NCBI GenBank assembly: GCA_018712515.1
Contig: DVGW01000049.1
Span: forward strand, 1-64,000
Source of the DNA: Aphodovivens avicola
Lineage (GTDB): Bacteria; Actinomycetota; Coriobacteriia; Coriobacteriales; Eggerthellaceae
Length of the DNA: 64,000 nt
Reading direction: 5' to 3'
Shown piece after piece: positions 27,186 through 36,269 of this stretch. Position 1 is the first letter of the stretch, and every line of letters starts with the position of its first letter. The position numbers were made by a program, and so were the translations under genes. The notes beneath the pieces were generated by a model. It was given only the letters and a program-made list of their open reading frames with translations, was not told the origin of the DNA and did no database searches.

Positions 27186-29986
27186 TGGTGGCGGGGGGAC
27201 CGGGCGCTGCTGACGTGCGCCCGCTGCAGGATGCGGCGCCGCGCTATATGCTGGCCTTCGATACCGCCAACGAGGTTGTCTCCATCGGCGTGGGCGCGCT
27301 TGACCCTGCCGCAAAAACGATCACGCCTGTTGCCACTGTCGAGGTGCGCGCCCATCGCGCGTCAAACACCCAACTGCTTCCCCGCATCGACGCGCTGCTT
27401 GCCGACAGCGGCATTGCGCGCGGCTCTCTGGCCTGCGTCGCGTGCGGGCGCGGCCCCGGATCGTTCACCGGCGTGCGCATTGCCATGGCAACCGCTAAAG
27501 GCGTCGCGTCGGCGCTGGGCGTGGGGCTTATCGGGTTCTCGACGTTGGATGCGGTTGCTTGGAACGCGTGGGAGGCCGGCGTGCGCGGCTCGTTGCTGGT
27601 TGCGGCGGACGCGATGCGCAAAGAGGTCTATCCGGTTCGCTACTGGGTAGACGATGCGGGTGCGCATCGTTTGGAGGCGGACCGCGTTGTCAAGGCGGTT
27701 GAGGTTGCGGATGAATATCTGTCGGACGGCGCAGAGCGCTCTGTAGAAGCCTCCGACCCCGACGCCTCCATGATTGACCATGTGACTGGCGATGCGCTGG
27801 TCAAATACGAGGAGCTGCTTTCGCCTCTTGGCGCGGTTCTCCCGCAGGAATTGTGGGAGCCGACGGGGCGTGGGCTCTTGCTTGCCGTCCAGGCGCTTTG
27901 GCGGGCGGGGGAGGCAGATCCGTTCGACGCGGCGCGGCATAACCCTGCGTTCGCTCTGCCGGTGTACACGCGGCTTTCGGATGCGGAGGAAAACGAGCGC
28001 ATTCGCTTGGCCAAAAACGACCCTAAGAATCTGCGCACGGGCGTGCAAGACATCGCTTTGCGCCGGGACCAGCGTGCGACCATGCACGATTCTGCCATCC
28101 TGAACGTGCGTCCCGATGCGGCGGGCATCACCTACAAGCCGCTCGATGCTGCGCATGCTGCCGAAGCGGCGGCGTTGGAATCTCGCATCATGGGCAGCGA
28201 TGCCTGGAACGAGCGCCTGGTGGCAGACGAGCTTCCGCGCAGTGATCGCACCTGGTGGGCTGCGTATTGCGTTCCGCCGGCCTGCCAGTCGGCGGAACCG
28301 CTCGACGCTGCGAACGAGAGGGAAGGTTCGTTCTCTCCCGCCAACCCCTCCGCGGACTTGCAGCTCATCGGTTACGCGGGCGGATGGATCGTCGACGGCG
28401 ACGTGCAGATCCTCAAGGTGGGGGTCGATCCCGCATGGCGCCGTCGCGGCATCGCGCGCGAGCTGCTTTCGCGGGTCGCATCCGATGCGCGTGATCTGGG
28501 TGCGCGCACGTGCTCGCTGGAGGTTCGCGCGGGCAACGAAGGGGCGCAGGCGTTTTACCGCGCGCTCGGCTTCGAGTCGCTGGGCACGCGCCCGCGATAT
28601 TATTCCGACGGCGAGGATGCCCTCATCATGCAGGGTCCGCTTCCGCTGGCGCATCACGATGTGGCCGGCATGGAGCTCCAGATCGACAATGCTCTGCATT
28701 CCCAGGAAGAGCTGCGGGCGCAGGCGGGGCTCGGAGAGGCCGTCGAAGACTCCGCGACGTGCCGCTCCGTCGAAAGCTCCATGTCGTTCGTAACGTCAGC
28801 GAGGGTTTCCCCGGCACCCGAGATCGTGGGGATGGCGGAGGCGAAGCCTACTTCGGTAGGCGAGCCTCCGTCATCGCCGCGAGATTGGGCGCCGGGGGAA
28901 GCCGCAGCGTCTAGCAGTTCCGACGGCCGGCAGGCCGGCGGAACGAGACGCCCCCTCATCCTGGCGATCGAGTCGTCCTGCGACGAGACGGCGGCGGCCA
29001 TCGTCGATGGCGAAGGCAATCTCGTTGCCGATGTTGTCGCTTCCCAGATCAACTTCCATTCACGCTTTGGCGGCGTGGTGCCCGAGATCGCCAGCCGCAA
29101 GCATATCGAGGCGATCTGCGGCGTGTGCGACGAGTGCTTCGAGGCTGCCGCCAAGGTGCTCGGCGTGCCGCAGCTTACCTGGCACGACCTCGATGCCGTG
29201 GGCGTGACCTACGCTCCCGGCTTGCTGGGCGCGCTGGTCGTGGGCGTGGCGTTCGCGAAGGGCGCCGCATGGGCCGCCGACAAGCCGCTCATCGGCGTGC
29301 ACCATCTCGAAGGCCACCTGTATGCCAATCGCATCGGCGCGCCCGACCTGGAGCCGCCGATGGTCGCATCTTTGGTATCGGGCGGTAACACGCTGCTCGT
29401 GCACGTGAAGGATTGGGGCGACTACGAAACGCTCGGCGCCACCATCGACGATGCGGTGGGGGAGGCGTTCGACAAGGTGGCCAAGGCGCTCGGCCTGGGC
29501 TATCCCGGAGGCCCGGTGATCTCGCGCGCGGCGGCGCAGGGCGATCCGGATGCGATCCCGTTCCCGCGTGCGATGCTGCATTCGGGCGATCTGCGGTTCT
29601 CGCTGTCCGGCCTCAAAACCGCTGTGGTCACCTACATCAACAACGAGCGCGCCGCGGGGCGCGAGCTCAACATCCCCGACATCGCCGCCAGCTTCCAGCA
29701 AGCGGTGGTGGACGTGCAGGTCGCCAAGGCCAAGAAGGCGCTGCAGCTCACCGGCGCCCGCACGTTCTGCCTCGGCGGCGGCGTGGCGGCCAATCCGGTG
29801 CTGCGCGCCTCGTACGAGCAGCTGTGCGCCAAGATGCGCGTCCGCCTGATCATGCCGCCGCTGTCGGCATGCGGGGACAACGCGGGCATGATCGCCCTCG
29901 TCGCGCTCGACCGCTACCGCCAGGGCAAGTTCATGCCCCTCGACGCCGACGCGCAAGCCCACGCTGACCTGGATGAACCGTACTAG
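27185..29986 (+). CDS. tsaD: TsaB-RimI-TsaD fusion protein
   Basis: 933-aa fusion. Residues about 20-280 are TsaB (LAFDTANEVVSIGVG; GRGPGSFTGVRIAMATAKG). Residues about 310-495 are a RimI-type GNAT acetyltransferase (ILKVGVDPAWRRRGIARELL; NEGAQAFYRALGFESLGTRPRYY). Residues about 591-933 are TsaD (ILAIESSCDETAAA; metal site GVHHLEGHLYA; SGGNTLLV; FCLGGGVAANPVLR; CGDNAGMIAL). t6A synthesis and ribosomal S18 acetylation thus share one polypeptide. The RimI part has an extra insert (about 363-390) and the RimI-TsaD linker is about 95 residues; both contain palindromic repeats. GTG start, coupled to tsaE. Confidence 0.95.
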   Translation: MVAGGPGAADVRPLQDAAPRYMLAFDTANEVVSIGVGALDPAAKTITPVATVEVRAHRASNTQLLPRIDALLADSGIARGSLACVACGRGPGSFTGVRIAMATAKGVASALGVGLIGFSTLDAVAWNAWEAGVRGSLLVAADAMRKEVYPVRYWVDDAGAHRLEADRVVKAVEVADEYLSDGAERSVEASDPDASMIDHVTGDALVKYEELLSPLGAVLPQELWEPTGRGLLLAVQALWRAGEADPFDAARHNPAFALPVYTRLSDAEENERIRLAKNDPKNLRTGVQDIALRRDQRATMHDSAILNVRPDAAGITYKPLDAAHAAEAAALESRIMGSDAWNERLVADELPRSDRTWWAAYCVPPACQSAEPLDAANEREGSFSPANPSADLQLIGYAGGWIVDGDVQILKVGVDPAWRRRGIARELLSRVASDARDLGARTCSLEVRAGNEGAQAFYRALGFESLGTRPRYYSDGEDALIMQGPLPLAHHDVAGMELQIDNALHSQEELRAQAGLGEAVEDSATCRSVESSMSFVTSARVSPAPEIVGMAEAKPTSVGEPPSSPRDWAPGEAAASSSSDGRQAGGTRRPLILAIESSCDETAAAIVDGEGNLVADVVASQINFHSRFGGVVPEIASRKHIEAICGVCDECFEAAAKVLGVPQLTWHDLDAVGVTYAPGLLGALVVGVAFAKGAAWAADKPLIGVHHLEGHLYANRIGAPDLEPPMVASLVSGGNTLLVHVKDWGDYETLGATIDDAVGEAFDKVAKALGLGYPGGPVISRAAAQGDPDAIPFPRAMLHSGDLRFSLSGLKTAVVTYINNERAAGRELNIPDIAASFQQAVVDVQVAKAKKALQLTGARTFCLGGGVAANPVLRASYEQLCAKMRVRLIMPPLSACGDNAGMIALVALDRYRQGKFMPLDADAQAHADLDEPY
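28271..28314 (+). repeat. Dispersed palindromic repeat, copy A (inside the RimI domain)
   Basis: Starts GTTCCGCCGGCCTGCC and continues through CGGCGGAAC to GACGCTGCGAAC. GTTCCGCCG and CGGCGGAAC form a hairpin. It encodes PPACQSAEPLDAA, which interrupts the acetyltransferase domain. Copies B (28901, opposite strand) and C (53123) match it closely. Confidence 0.75.
28836..28870. repeat. UUCG-capped hairpin in the RimI-TsaD linker
   Basis: CGGAGGC...GCCTAC-TTCG-GTAGGC..GCCTCCG: arms 28836-28842/28864-28870 and 28846-28851/28856-28861 around a TTCG tetraloop. It is read in frame as part of the linker (AEAKPTSVGEPP). Confidence 0.75.
28901..28944 (-). repeat. Dispersed palindromic repeat, copy B (RimI-TsaD linker)
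   Basis: Minus-strand sequence starts GTTCCGCCGGCCTGCC, as in copy A, and ends GACGCTGCGGC. Read on the plus strand it encodes AASSSSDGRQAGGT, the last part of the linker before the TsaD domain. Confidence 0.75.
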
Positions 29987-29994
29987 GGGGCGCG

Positions 29995-30684
29995 ATGAAA
30001 AAGCTCGGCTTGATCGGCGGCATGGGCCCCGAATCGACGATCCCGTACTACCACGACATCGTGCACGGCGTGCATGCCCGCGCCGGGCGCTTCCCCCTCA
30101 TGAGCATCGAGAGCGTGGACGTGTTCCATGTGCTGCGCCTCGAAAGCGAAGGCCGCCTGGACGAGCTCGCCGACTACCTCTCCGCCGCCATCGAGCGCAT
30201 CGCGAACGCCGGTGCCGAGGTGGGCGCCCTGTGCGCCAACACGCCGCATATCGTCTTCGACGAGCTGCAGGCGCGATCCCCGATCCCCCTGATCAGCATC
30301 GTGGACGCCTGCCGCGACGAAGCGCGGCGGCGCGGATTCGAAAAACTCGGCCTGCTCGGCACCGCTCCGACGATGGAGGGCGATTTCTACCATCGTGCGT
30401 TCGCCGAGGCGGGCATGGAGCTCGTGACGCCGTCCGTCGACGATCGACGCTACGTGGCGGGCAGGATCTCCGAGGAGCTTGAGTTCGGCATCCTGCGCGA
30501 GGACACCCGCGTGGGCTTGGCGAGCGTGGTGCGCCGCATGCGCGATGCGGAGGGCATCCAAGCGGTGGTGCTGGGATGCACCGAGCTGCCCCTCATCCTC
30601 AACGACGGAGTGACCTGCGTGCCGTGCCTCGACACCATCAGCATCCACGTGGCGGCGCTGATCGAGGCGATCCTGGCGGACTAG
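29995..30684 (+). CDS. Aspartate/glutamate racemase family protein
   Basis: 229-aa PLP-independent amino-acid racemase-like enzyme. The N-terminal LGLIGGMGPESTIPYY is diagnostic, and the two-cysteine active site is seen as GALCANTPHIVF (about C80) and VLGCTELPLIL (about C197). Such enzymes make D-Asp or D-Glu; the exact substrate is uncertain. It begins 8 bp after the fusion gene and is likely cotranscribed. Its stop shares the palindrome CTAG with the convergent TetR gene. Confidence 0.9.
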   Translation: MKKLGLIGGMGPESTIPYYHDIVHGVHARAGRFPLMSIESVDVFHVLRLESEGRLDELADYLSAAIERIANAGAEVGALCANTPHIVFDELQARSPIPLISIVDACRDEARRRGFEKLGLLGTAPTMEGDFYHRAFAEAGMELVTPSVDDRRYVAGRISEELEFGILREDTRVGLASVVRRMRDAEGIQAVVLGCTELPLILNDGVTCVPCLDTISIHVAALIEAILAD

Positions 30685-31271
30685 CCCGCGCTGCCCACCA
30701 GGTCTTTGCTGAGAAGCGCGATGAACGCGTCGACGGGCAGGGGATCGTCCTCGTCGAGCCACGCGCAGATCGCCGCGATCAAGCCGGCCATGCAGTACTC
30801 CTTCGTCACACGCTCCTCCTTGGGCGAATGGGCGCGCTTGATCGGAAGCGTGCGTTTGAGCGGCGGCCAGACGATCTCTTTGAACCGCGCTTTGAACCGG
30901 GGGTCGCCGCGGTCGCTGAGCAGCACGCGCGCGTAGCTTCCGTAGATGCGAACCGCCTGGGCAAGCGGCGTCATCGCGGCCTCGAACCCGGGCGCGCCGC
31001 GCAGCTGGGCGGCATCCGCGATATGGCCGTCGGGTGGGAGGAGGTCCCTCATCATCCCGCCGATCACCTCGAGCACCTTGTTCTCGATGTCGTCGAGCAG
31101 GTCGTACACGTCCTTGAAATACAGGTAGAACGTCCCCCGGTTGTATCCGGCGAGGTCGGTGATCTGTTTGACGGTGATCTTCTGGATCGGCTTCTGCTCG
31201 TAAAGCTGCCAGAAGGCGCGTCGCAGGTTCGTCTTCGTCTGCTCGGTGACGGCAGGTTGCTTGTTCGCCAT
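30681..31271 (-). CDS. TetR/AcrR-family transcriptional regulator
   Basis: 196 aa with an N-terminal helix-turn-helix: TKTNLRRAFWQLYEQKPI, ITVKQITDLAGYNRGTFYLYF, DVYDLLDDIE. The C-terminal ligand domain has no family-specific match by eye. ATG 31271 lies 7 bases after GAGGGG. It is divergent from the ABC transporter operon at 31432 and is the likely regulator of it. Confidence 0.92.
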   Translation of the reverse strand: MANKQPAVTEQTKTNLRRAFWQLYEQKPIQKITVKQITDLAGYNRGTFYLYFKDVYDLLDDIENKVLEVIGGMMRDLLPPDGHIADAAQLRGAPGFEAAMTPLAQAVRIYGSYARVLLSDRGDPRFKARFKEIVWPPLKRTLPIKRAHSPKEERVTKEYCMAGLIAAICAWLDEDDPLPVDAFIALLSKDLVGSAG

Positions 31272-31321
31272 GATCGCCCCTCGTCTCGACGCGAAGCCGC
31301 GCGGCATTCGACACCTTGCTG

Positions 31322-31385
31322 CAGGTTGTGCATTGATGGCCACTTGAGGTAACCCTATACTCGGATTATCGCACAACAGGTTGTT
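31322..31385 (+). promoter_or_regulatory. Promoter and putative operator of the ABC transporter operon
   Basis: TTGATG (31333-31338), 17-bp spacer, TATACT (31356-31361): a good sigma70-type promoter. CAGGTTGT occurs at 31322-31329 and 31377-31384, flanking it, and AACAGGTTGTT (31375-31385) is a short dyad. These are candidate TetR half-sites. Confidence 0.6.
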
Positions 31386-31431
31386 CAGTGATGTGCGCTG
31401 ATCGGATGAACGAGAAACGGAAGGGGTCGCA

Positions 31432-32133
31432 ATGGCCTACGTTTCCTTTGAGAATGTCGTGAGGCAGTACGGCGAGGGCGACGCGGCGGTCTACGCGCTC
31501 GACGGCGCCACGTTCCAGGCGGAGCAGGGCGAGCTCGCCGTCATCTTGGGCGCGTCGGGTGCCGGCAAGACGACCGCGCTCAACATCTTGGGAGGCATGG
31601 ATTCGCCCACGTCGGGCGAGGTGTTCGTGGCGGGACGCGACATCGCCAAGCTCACCGGCGACGAGCTCGTGGAATACCGCCGCGCCGACATCGGCTTCGT
31701 GTTCCAGTTCTACAACCTGGTGCCCAATCTGACGGCGCTCGAGAACGTCGAGCTGGCGAGTCAGATCTGCCCCGATTCGCTCGATCCCGCCGAGACGCTG
31801 CGTCAGGTGGGGCTGGGCCATCGCCTTGACAACTTCCCCGCGCAGCTTTCCGGCGGCGAGCAGCAGCGCGTGTCGATCGCCCGCGCGCTTGCCAAAAACC
31901 CCAAGCTGCTGCTGTGCGACGAGCCCACCGGCGCGCTCGACTACAACACGGGCAAGCAGATCCTCAAGCTTTTGCAGGACACGTGCCGCACCGGCGGCAT
32001 GACCGTCATCATCGTCACCCACAACGCCGCGCTGGCGGACATGGCCGATCGCGTGATCCGTTTCAAGAGCGGCAAGGTGATCGATCAGACCCAGAACCCC
32101 AATCCCACGCCCATCGAGAACATCGAGTGGTAG
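31432..32133 (+). CDS. ABC transporter ATP-binding protein (MacB/LolD type)
   Basis: 233-aa ATPase subunit. Walker A GASGAGKTTALNILGG (about residues 40-55), Q-loop region FVFQFYNLVPNLTALENV, signature LSGGEQQRVSIARAL, Walker B LLLCDEPTGALD and H-loop IVTHN. It precedes the large FtsX-type permease by 3 bp and would energise it as a homodimer. GGAAGGGG lies upstream of the ATG. Confidence 0.95.
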   Translation: MAYVSFENVVRQYGEGDAAVYALDGATFQAEQGELAVILGASGAGKTTALNILGGMDSPTSGEVFVAGRDIAKLTGDELVEYRRADIGFVFQFYNLVPNLTALENVELASQICPDSLDPAETLRQVGLGHRLDNFPAQLSGGEQQRVSIARALAKNPKLLLCDEPTGALDYNTGKQILKLLQDTCRTGGMTVIIVTHNAALADMADRVIRFKSGKVIDQTQNPNPTPIENIEW

Positions 32134-32136
32134 ACG

Positions 32137-35100
32137 ATGCACGCCGCGTTCCGTAAAGACATCCTTCGCACGATCAGGGGGAACCTGAAACGGTTCGTGG
32201 CCATCGTCGTGATCACCATCCTGGGAACCGCCATGTTCTCGGGCCTCAAGGCGGGCTGCGACGATCTGCGCACGGCTGCCGACGATTTCTACGACAGCCA
32301 GCAGCTGTTCGACATGCGCGTCCTGTCGACGCTGGGCATCACGCAGGATGATGTCGACACGCTGGCGGGGATCGAGGGCGTGGCGCACGCGGAGGGAGGC
32401 TATGCGGAGACCGCCCACGTGAAGGTCGCGGGCGAGCGCGCCTCGGTCGATGTCAAGGCGCTTTCCGATTCGGGGATCAACGAGCCCTATCTGGTCGAGG
32501 GCGAGCTGCCCGATTGTGCGGGCGAGGTAGCGGTGACCAGGGGTTATCTGAAGGATTCTGGTGCGTCGATCGGCGACACGCTCACGATCGAGGACGCCGA
32601 GGACGAGGCGAACGAGGTGTTCGAGCGCCGCGACTACACGATCGTCGGCGCGGTGATCGACCCGATGGAGGTCAACAATGCCGAAGGCAGCATGAGCTTC
32701 CGCGCGGCGTCGTCCTCCGACTACGCGTTCTTCGTCACGCAGGACGACGTGGTGGCCGACACGTTCACGGTCGCCTACGTGCGGCTCGTCGGCGCGGACG
32801 AGGTCCTATGCTACAGCGACGAATACGACGACATCGTGTCCCAGGTGACCGACCGCATCGATGCCGTCTCCGACGAGCGCGCGCAGGCGCGCACCGACGA
32901 GGTGATCGGAGATGCGCTCGAGCAGGTCGAGGATGGCGAGCGCGAGGCCCAGGAGAGCTTCGACGAGGCCGAGCAGGCCTTCGCCGATGGCCAGAAGGAG
33001 ATCGACGAGGGCCGCGCCGAGCTGGTCGACGGCCAAGCCGAGCTTGACTCCGGCCGCCAAGAGCTCATCGACGGCCAAGCCGAGATCGACGCGAATCGCC
33101 AGAGCCTCGTCGACGGCCAGGCGCAGATCGATTCGGGACGTTCCGAGCTGGAGTTCAACCGGGCTCAGGTTGAAGACGGCCAGGCGCAGATCGAGGCGGC
33201 GCAGGCCGAGATCGACGCCAACCGAGCGGCATTGGTCGAGGGACGCGCCGAGCTGGAGCGGCAGCAGGCTGCCTATGATGAGGCGCTGCCGGGTGCCCAG
33301 GCCCAGATCGAGGCGGGGAAGCAGCAGATCGCCGCCGGCCGGGCTTTTATCGAGGCGAAAGTCGAGGCGGCGCGTCAGGAGGCTGCCGCCCAGTTCGATC
33401 AGAACAAAGACGCGATCATCGCCGGCATGGTGGCGCAGGGGATGACCCAGGAGCAGGCCCTTGCCGCTTTCGAGCAGCAACGTGCGCAAAAGATGGACGC
33501 AGCCGAGGAGATGGTGCGCGGAAACGCGGAGGTGCAAGCCATCGAGAAGCAGCTGGTGGAAGCCGAGGCCGAGGTCGCAGCTGCCGAGCAGCAGTTGGCT
33601 GCCGGCGCCGCTGCTCTTGAATCCGCATGGGCAGAGCTCGAGTCCGGTGAGGCGCAGCTCGAGTCCGGCCAGAAGGAGCTCGACGCCCAGCGCGCTACGC
33701 TGGAGTCGGCCCAGCAGCAACTTGTCGATGGCCAAGCCCAGCTCGACGCCTCCCAAGCCCAGATCAACGACGGCTGGGCGCAGCTCAACGCGGGCCAGGC
33801 CCAGATCGATAGCGGGTGGGCCGAGATCGAGTCCGGTCAGGCCGAGCTGAACGACGGAGCCGCCGAGCTGGAAGACGGCCAGCGTGAGCTCGACGAGCAG
33901 CGTGCCGACTACGAGCGCGAGAAGGCAGATGCGCTGGCCGAGCTTGCCGACGCGCGCGCCGAGGTCGAGAGCATCGAGCCCGCCACCTGGTACATCCAGG
34001 ATCGCTCGTCGCTTTCGGGCTACAGCTCCATCGAGAGCGACGCCGACTCCATCGAGGCGCTCGGCACGGCGTTCCCCATCATCTTCCTGATCGTGGCCAT
34101 CCTGGTGAGCCTCACCGCCATCACGCGCCTGGTCGAGGAGCAGCGCGGCCTGATCGGCACCTACAAGTCGCTCGGCTTCGCCAAGCACCAGGTCTACGCG
34201 AAGTACCTCATCTACGCGCTTTCGGCGTGCGTCATCGGCGGCATCGTCGGCAACGTGTTCGGATTCGTGCTGCTGCCCCTGTTCCTGTTCACCGTGTTCG
34301 ACGTGATGTACGTGCTGCCCGGCTATCCCATCGTCTACAACGTGGCAAGCGGCGTGCTCGGCATCCTCCTGTTCGTCGTCGCCATTGGCGGATCGGCGTT
34401 CCTGTCGTGCCGCAGCGAGATCCATCAGACTCCCGCCGACCTGCTGCGTCCCAAGGTTCCCAAGTTCGGATCGCGCATCTTCCTTGAGCGCATCCGCTTC
34501 GTCTGGAAGCGCCTGTCGTTCCTCAACAAGGTGACGGCGCGCAACCTGTTCCGCTACAAGAAGCGCTTCTTCATGACGGTGGCGGGCATCATGGGTTGCA
34601 CCGCGCTCATCGTCTGCGCGTTCGTCATCAAGGATTCGGTCGCCCTCATGGCGCCCGAGCAGTACGAATCGATCGACCGGTACGACATCATGGCGGTCGT
34701 CGACGCCGACGATTTGGAGCAGGTCGCCGAGGATCTGTCCGCCGACGGCAAGGTCGCCTCCTTGACGCGCGCGCTGGTCGACTCCGGCGAGGTGGGCAAC
34801 GGCGAGAGCACGGTGGACGCCCAGATCATCGTCGTTCCCGACGGCGGGGCGCTTGAAGGCTATATCGCGATGGCGGACGCTTCCGGATCCCCTCTCGAGC
34901 TTCCCGACGAGGGGATGCTCGTCACCAACAACGCCTCTCAGGTGCTCGGCCTCGAGCAGGGAGGATCCGCGGTTCTGCAGGACAGCTCGCTCGAGCAGCG
35001 CGACGCGTTGGTCGCCGGCGTGTCGCAATCGTATCTGGGCAACTACGCGTATCTATCGGAGGAAGCGTACGAGGATCTGTTCGGCGCGGGCGCCTACGAG

Positions 35101-35640
35101 CCCAACGCGGTGCTGGTCCAGCTTGCCGACGGCGTGGACGGCCCCGCCTTCGCCGACGAGTTGTCGCAGGATTCGACGTATCTGTCCGTCGTGAGCACGC
35201 GCGAGCTCGAGGACAGCTTCGCCAGTTCGTTCCAGTTGATCAACACCGTGGTCGCGGTGATCCTCGTGATGGCGGCGGCGCTGGCGTTCGTCGTGCTGTT
35301 CACGCTGTCGACCACCAACATCTCCGAGCGCGAGCGCGAGCTTGCGACCATCAAGGTGCTGGGCTTCCGCCGTCGCGAGGTGCACCACTACGTCAATAAG
35401 GAGACGCTCATCCTCACGGGCATCGGCATCGTGTTCGGACTCATCGCCGGACCGCCGCTGGGCGGCGTGCTCCTCGGCTCGCTCAACATGCCGGGCATCG
35501 CGTTCCCCACCCATATCGAGTGGTACAGCATGATCATCTGCGCGGTGCTGCCGTTCGCGTTCGCCCTCATCGTAGACGCGATCACCAACCGCACCCTCGA
35601 CCGCATCGACATGATCGGCGCCCTCAAGAGCGTGGAGTAG
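32137..35640 (+). CDS. FtsX-like ABC permease with long coiled-coil region
   Basis: 1167 aa. An N-terminal membrane helix (FVAIVVITILGTAMFSGL) is followed by a MacB-PCD-like extracytoplasmic domain, then about 345 residues (roughly 270-615) of Glu/Gln/Ala-rich coiled coil built from repeating DGQAELDSG / DGQAQI units. After that come the first FtsX domain (LVSLTAITRLVEEQRGLIGTYKSLGF, three helices), a further helix, a second extracytoplasmic domain and a second FtsX domain (TTNISERERELATIKVLGFR). Probably export or envelope remodelling, induced via the TetR protein; the coiled coil may span the cell envelope. Confidence 0.92.
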   Translation: MHAAFRKDILRTIRGNLKRFVAIVVITILGTAMFSGLKAGCDDLRTAADDFYDSQQLFDMRVLSTLGITQDDVDTLAGIEGVAHAEGGYAETAHVKVAGERASVDVKALSDSGINEPYLVEGELPDCAGEVAVTRGYLKDSGASIGDTLTIEDAEDEANEVFERRDYTIVGAVIDPMEVNNAEGSMSFRAASSSDYAFFVTQDDVVADTFTVAYVRLVGADEVLCYSDEYDDIVSQVTDRIDAVSDERAQARTDEVIGDALEQVEDGEREAQESFDEAEQAFADGQKEIDEGRAELVDGQAELDSGRQELIDGQAEIDANRQSLVDGQAQIDSGRSELEFNRAQVEDGQAQIEAAQAEIDANRAALVEGRAELERQQAAYDEALPGAQAQIEAGKQQIAAGRAFIEAKVEAARQEAAAQFDQNKDAIIAGMVAQGMTQEQALAAFEQQRAQKMDAAEEMVRGNAEVQAIEKQLVEAEAEVAAAEQQLAAGAAALESAWAELESGEAQLESGQKELDAQRATLESAQQQLVDGQAQLDASQAQINDGWAQLNAGQAQIDSGWAEIESGQAELNDGAAELEDGQRELDEQRADYEREKADALAELADARAEVESIEPATWYIQDRSSLSGYSSIESDADSIEALGTAFPIIFLIVAILVSLTAITRLVEEQRGLIGTYKSLGFAKHQVYAKYLIYALSACVIGGIVGNVFGFVLLPLFLFTVFDVMYVLPGYPIVYNVASGVLGILLFVVAIGGSAFLSCRSEIHQTPADLLRPKVPKFGSRIFLERIRFVWKRLSFLNKVTARNLFRYKKRFFMTVAGIMGCTALIVCAFVIKDSVALMAPEQYESIDRYDIMAVVDADDLEQVAEDLSADGKVASLTRALVDSGEVGNGESTVDAQIIVVPDGGALEGYIAMADASGSPLELPDEGMLVTNNASQVLGLEQGGSAVLQDSSLEQRDALVAGVSQSYLGNYAYLSEEAYEDLFGAGAYEPNAVLVQLADGVDGPAFADELSQDSTYLSVVSTRELEDSFASSFQLINTVVAVILVMAAALAFVVLFTLSTTNISERERELATIKVLGFRRREVHHYVNKETLILTGIGIVFGLIAGPPLGGVLLGSLNMPGIAFPTHIEWYSMIICAVLPFAFALIVDAITNRTLDRIDMIGALKSVE

Positions 35641-35650
35641 CGCGCCTGCA

Positions 35651-35689
35651 TCGAATGAGAAAAAGGGACGGGTGCTTTTTCTCATTCGA
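35651..35689. repeat. TGAGAAAAAG hairpin repeat, copy 2
   Basis: Arms of 15 bp (35651-35665 / 35675-35689), loop GGACGGGTG; located 11 bp past the permease stop codon. Confidence 0.9.
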
Positions 35690-35819
35690 GGCGCGGCATA
35701 GCGAAGGCGCAGGTGCGACCTCCTTTCCGAAAAGCTCCGCGACCTGCGATCCTCCTGTCCATGCGCGGCATTTCGGAGTACCATACCGCGCAGGAACGTT
35801 CCAAGGGAAAGGGGATCGC

Positions 35820-36254
35820 ATGCTCAAACCGGAGGACCTGGTCGGCACCTGGGAGATGGTCGAGTACTACTTGGAGAAGGACGGCGAGCGCGTCTATCCG
35901 CTCGGCGAGGACTGCAAGGGTTTCCTCATGTACACGCCCGACGGCTACGTGTCCGCGCAGCAGATGGCGGCGGGACGTCCCGCGTATGCGAGCGGCGATT
36001 TGCACGATGGCACGCCGGAGGAGATGGCCGCTGCGGCGCACGGGTATATGGCGTACGCCGGCCGCTATGAGATCGCGGCGCTCGATCCCGAAACCGGCGA
36101 CGTGACGGTGCGCCATACGATGAACGTCAGCATGAACCCTACGTGGCTGGGCCAAACCCAGGAGCGCAATGCCCACGTGGAGGGCGGCGTCCTCACCATC
36201 CACGCCCCCGTCAACGGTGCGCACCTCGTCTGGCGCAAGGTTCAGAGCGCGTAA
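35820..36254 (+). CDS. Lipocalin-like domain protein
   Basis: 144-aa soluble protein without a signal peptide. LVGTWEMVEYY at the start, GFLMYTPDGYVSAQQMA, AYAGRYEI and HTMNVSMNPTWLGQTQER form the beta-rich pattern of the lipocalin-like (PF13924-type) family, whose role is mostly unknown. AAAGGGG precedes ATG 35820. It follows the hairpin repeat after the ABC transporter and may be an independent unit. Confidence 0.8.
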   Translation: MLKPEDLVGTWEMVEYYLEKDGERVYPLGEDCKGFLMYTPDGYVSAQQMAAGRPAYASGDLHDGTPEEMAAAAHGYMAYAGRYEIAALDPETGDVTVRHTMNVSMNPTWLGQTQERNAHVEGGVLTIHAPVNGAHLVWRKVQSA

Positions 36255-36269
36255 AAGCCCCGACACCGC

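Noticed and set aside
30681..30684. Shared CTAG stop of the racemase and TetR genes as a functional feature
   Set aside because: A common result of dense convergent packing; not informative by itself.
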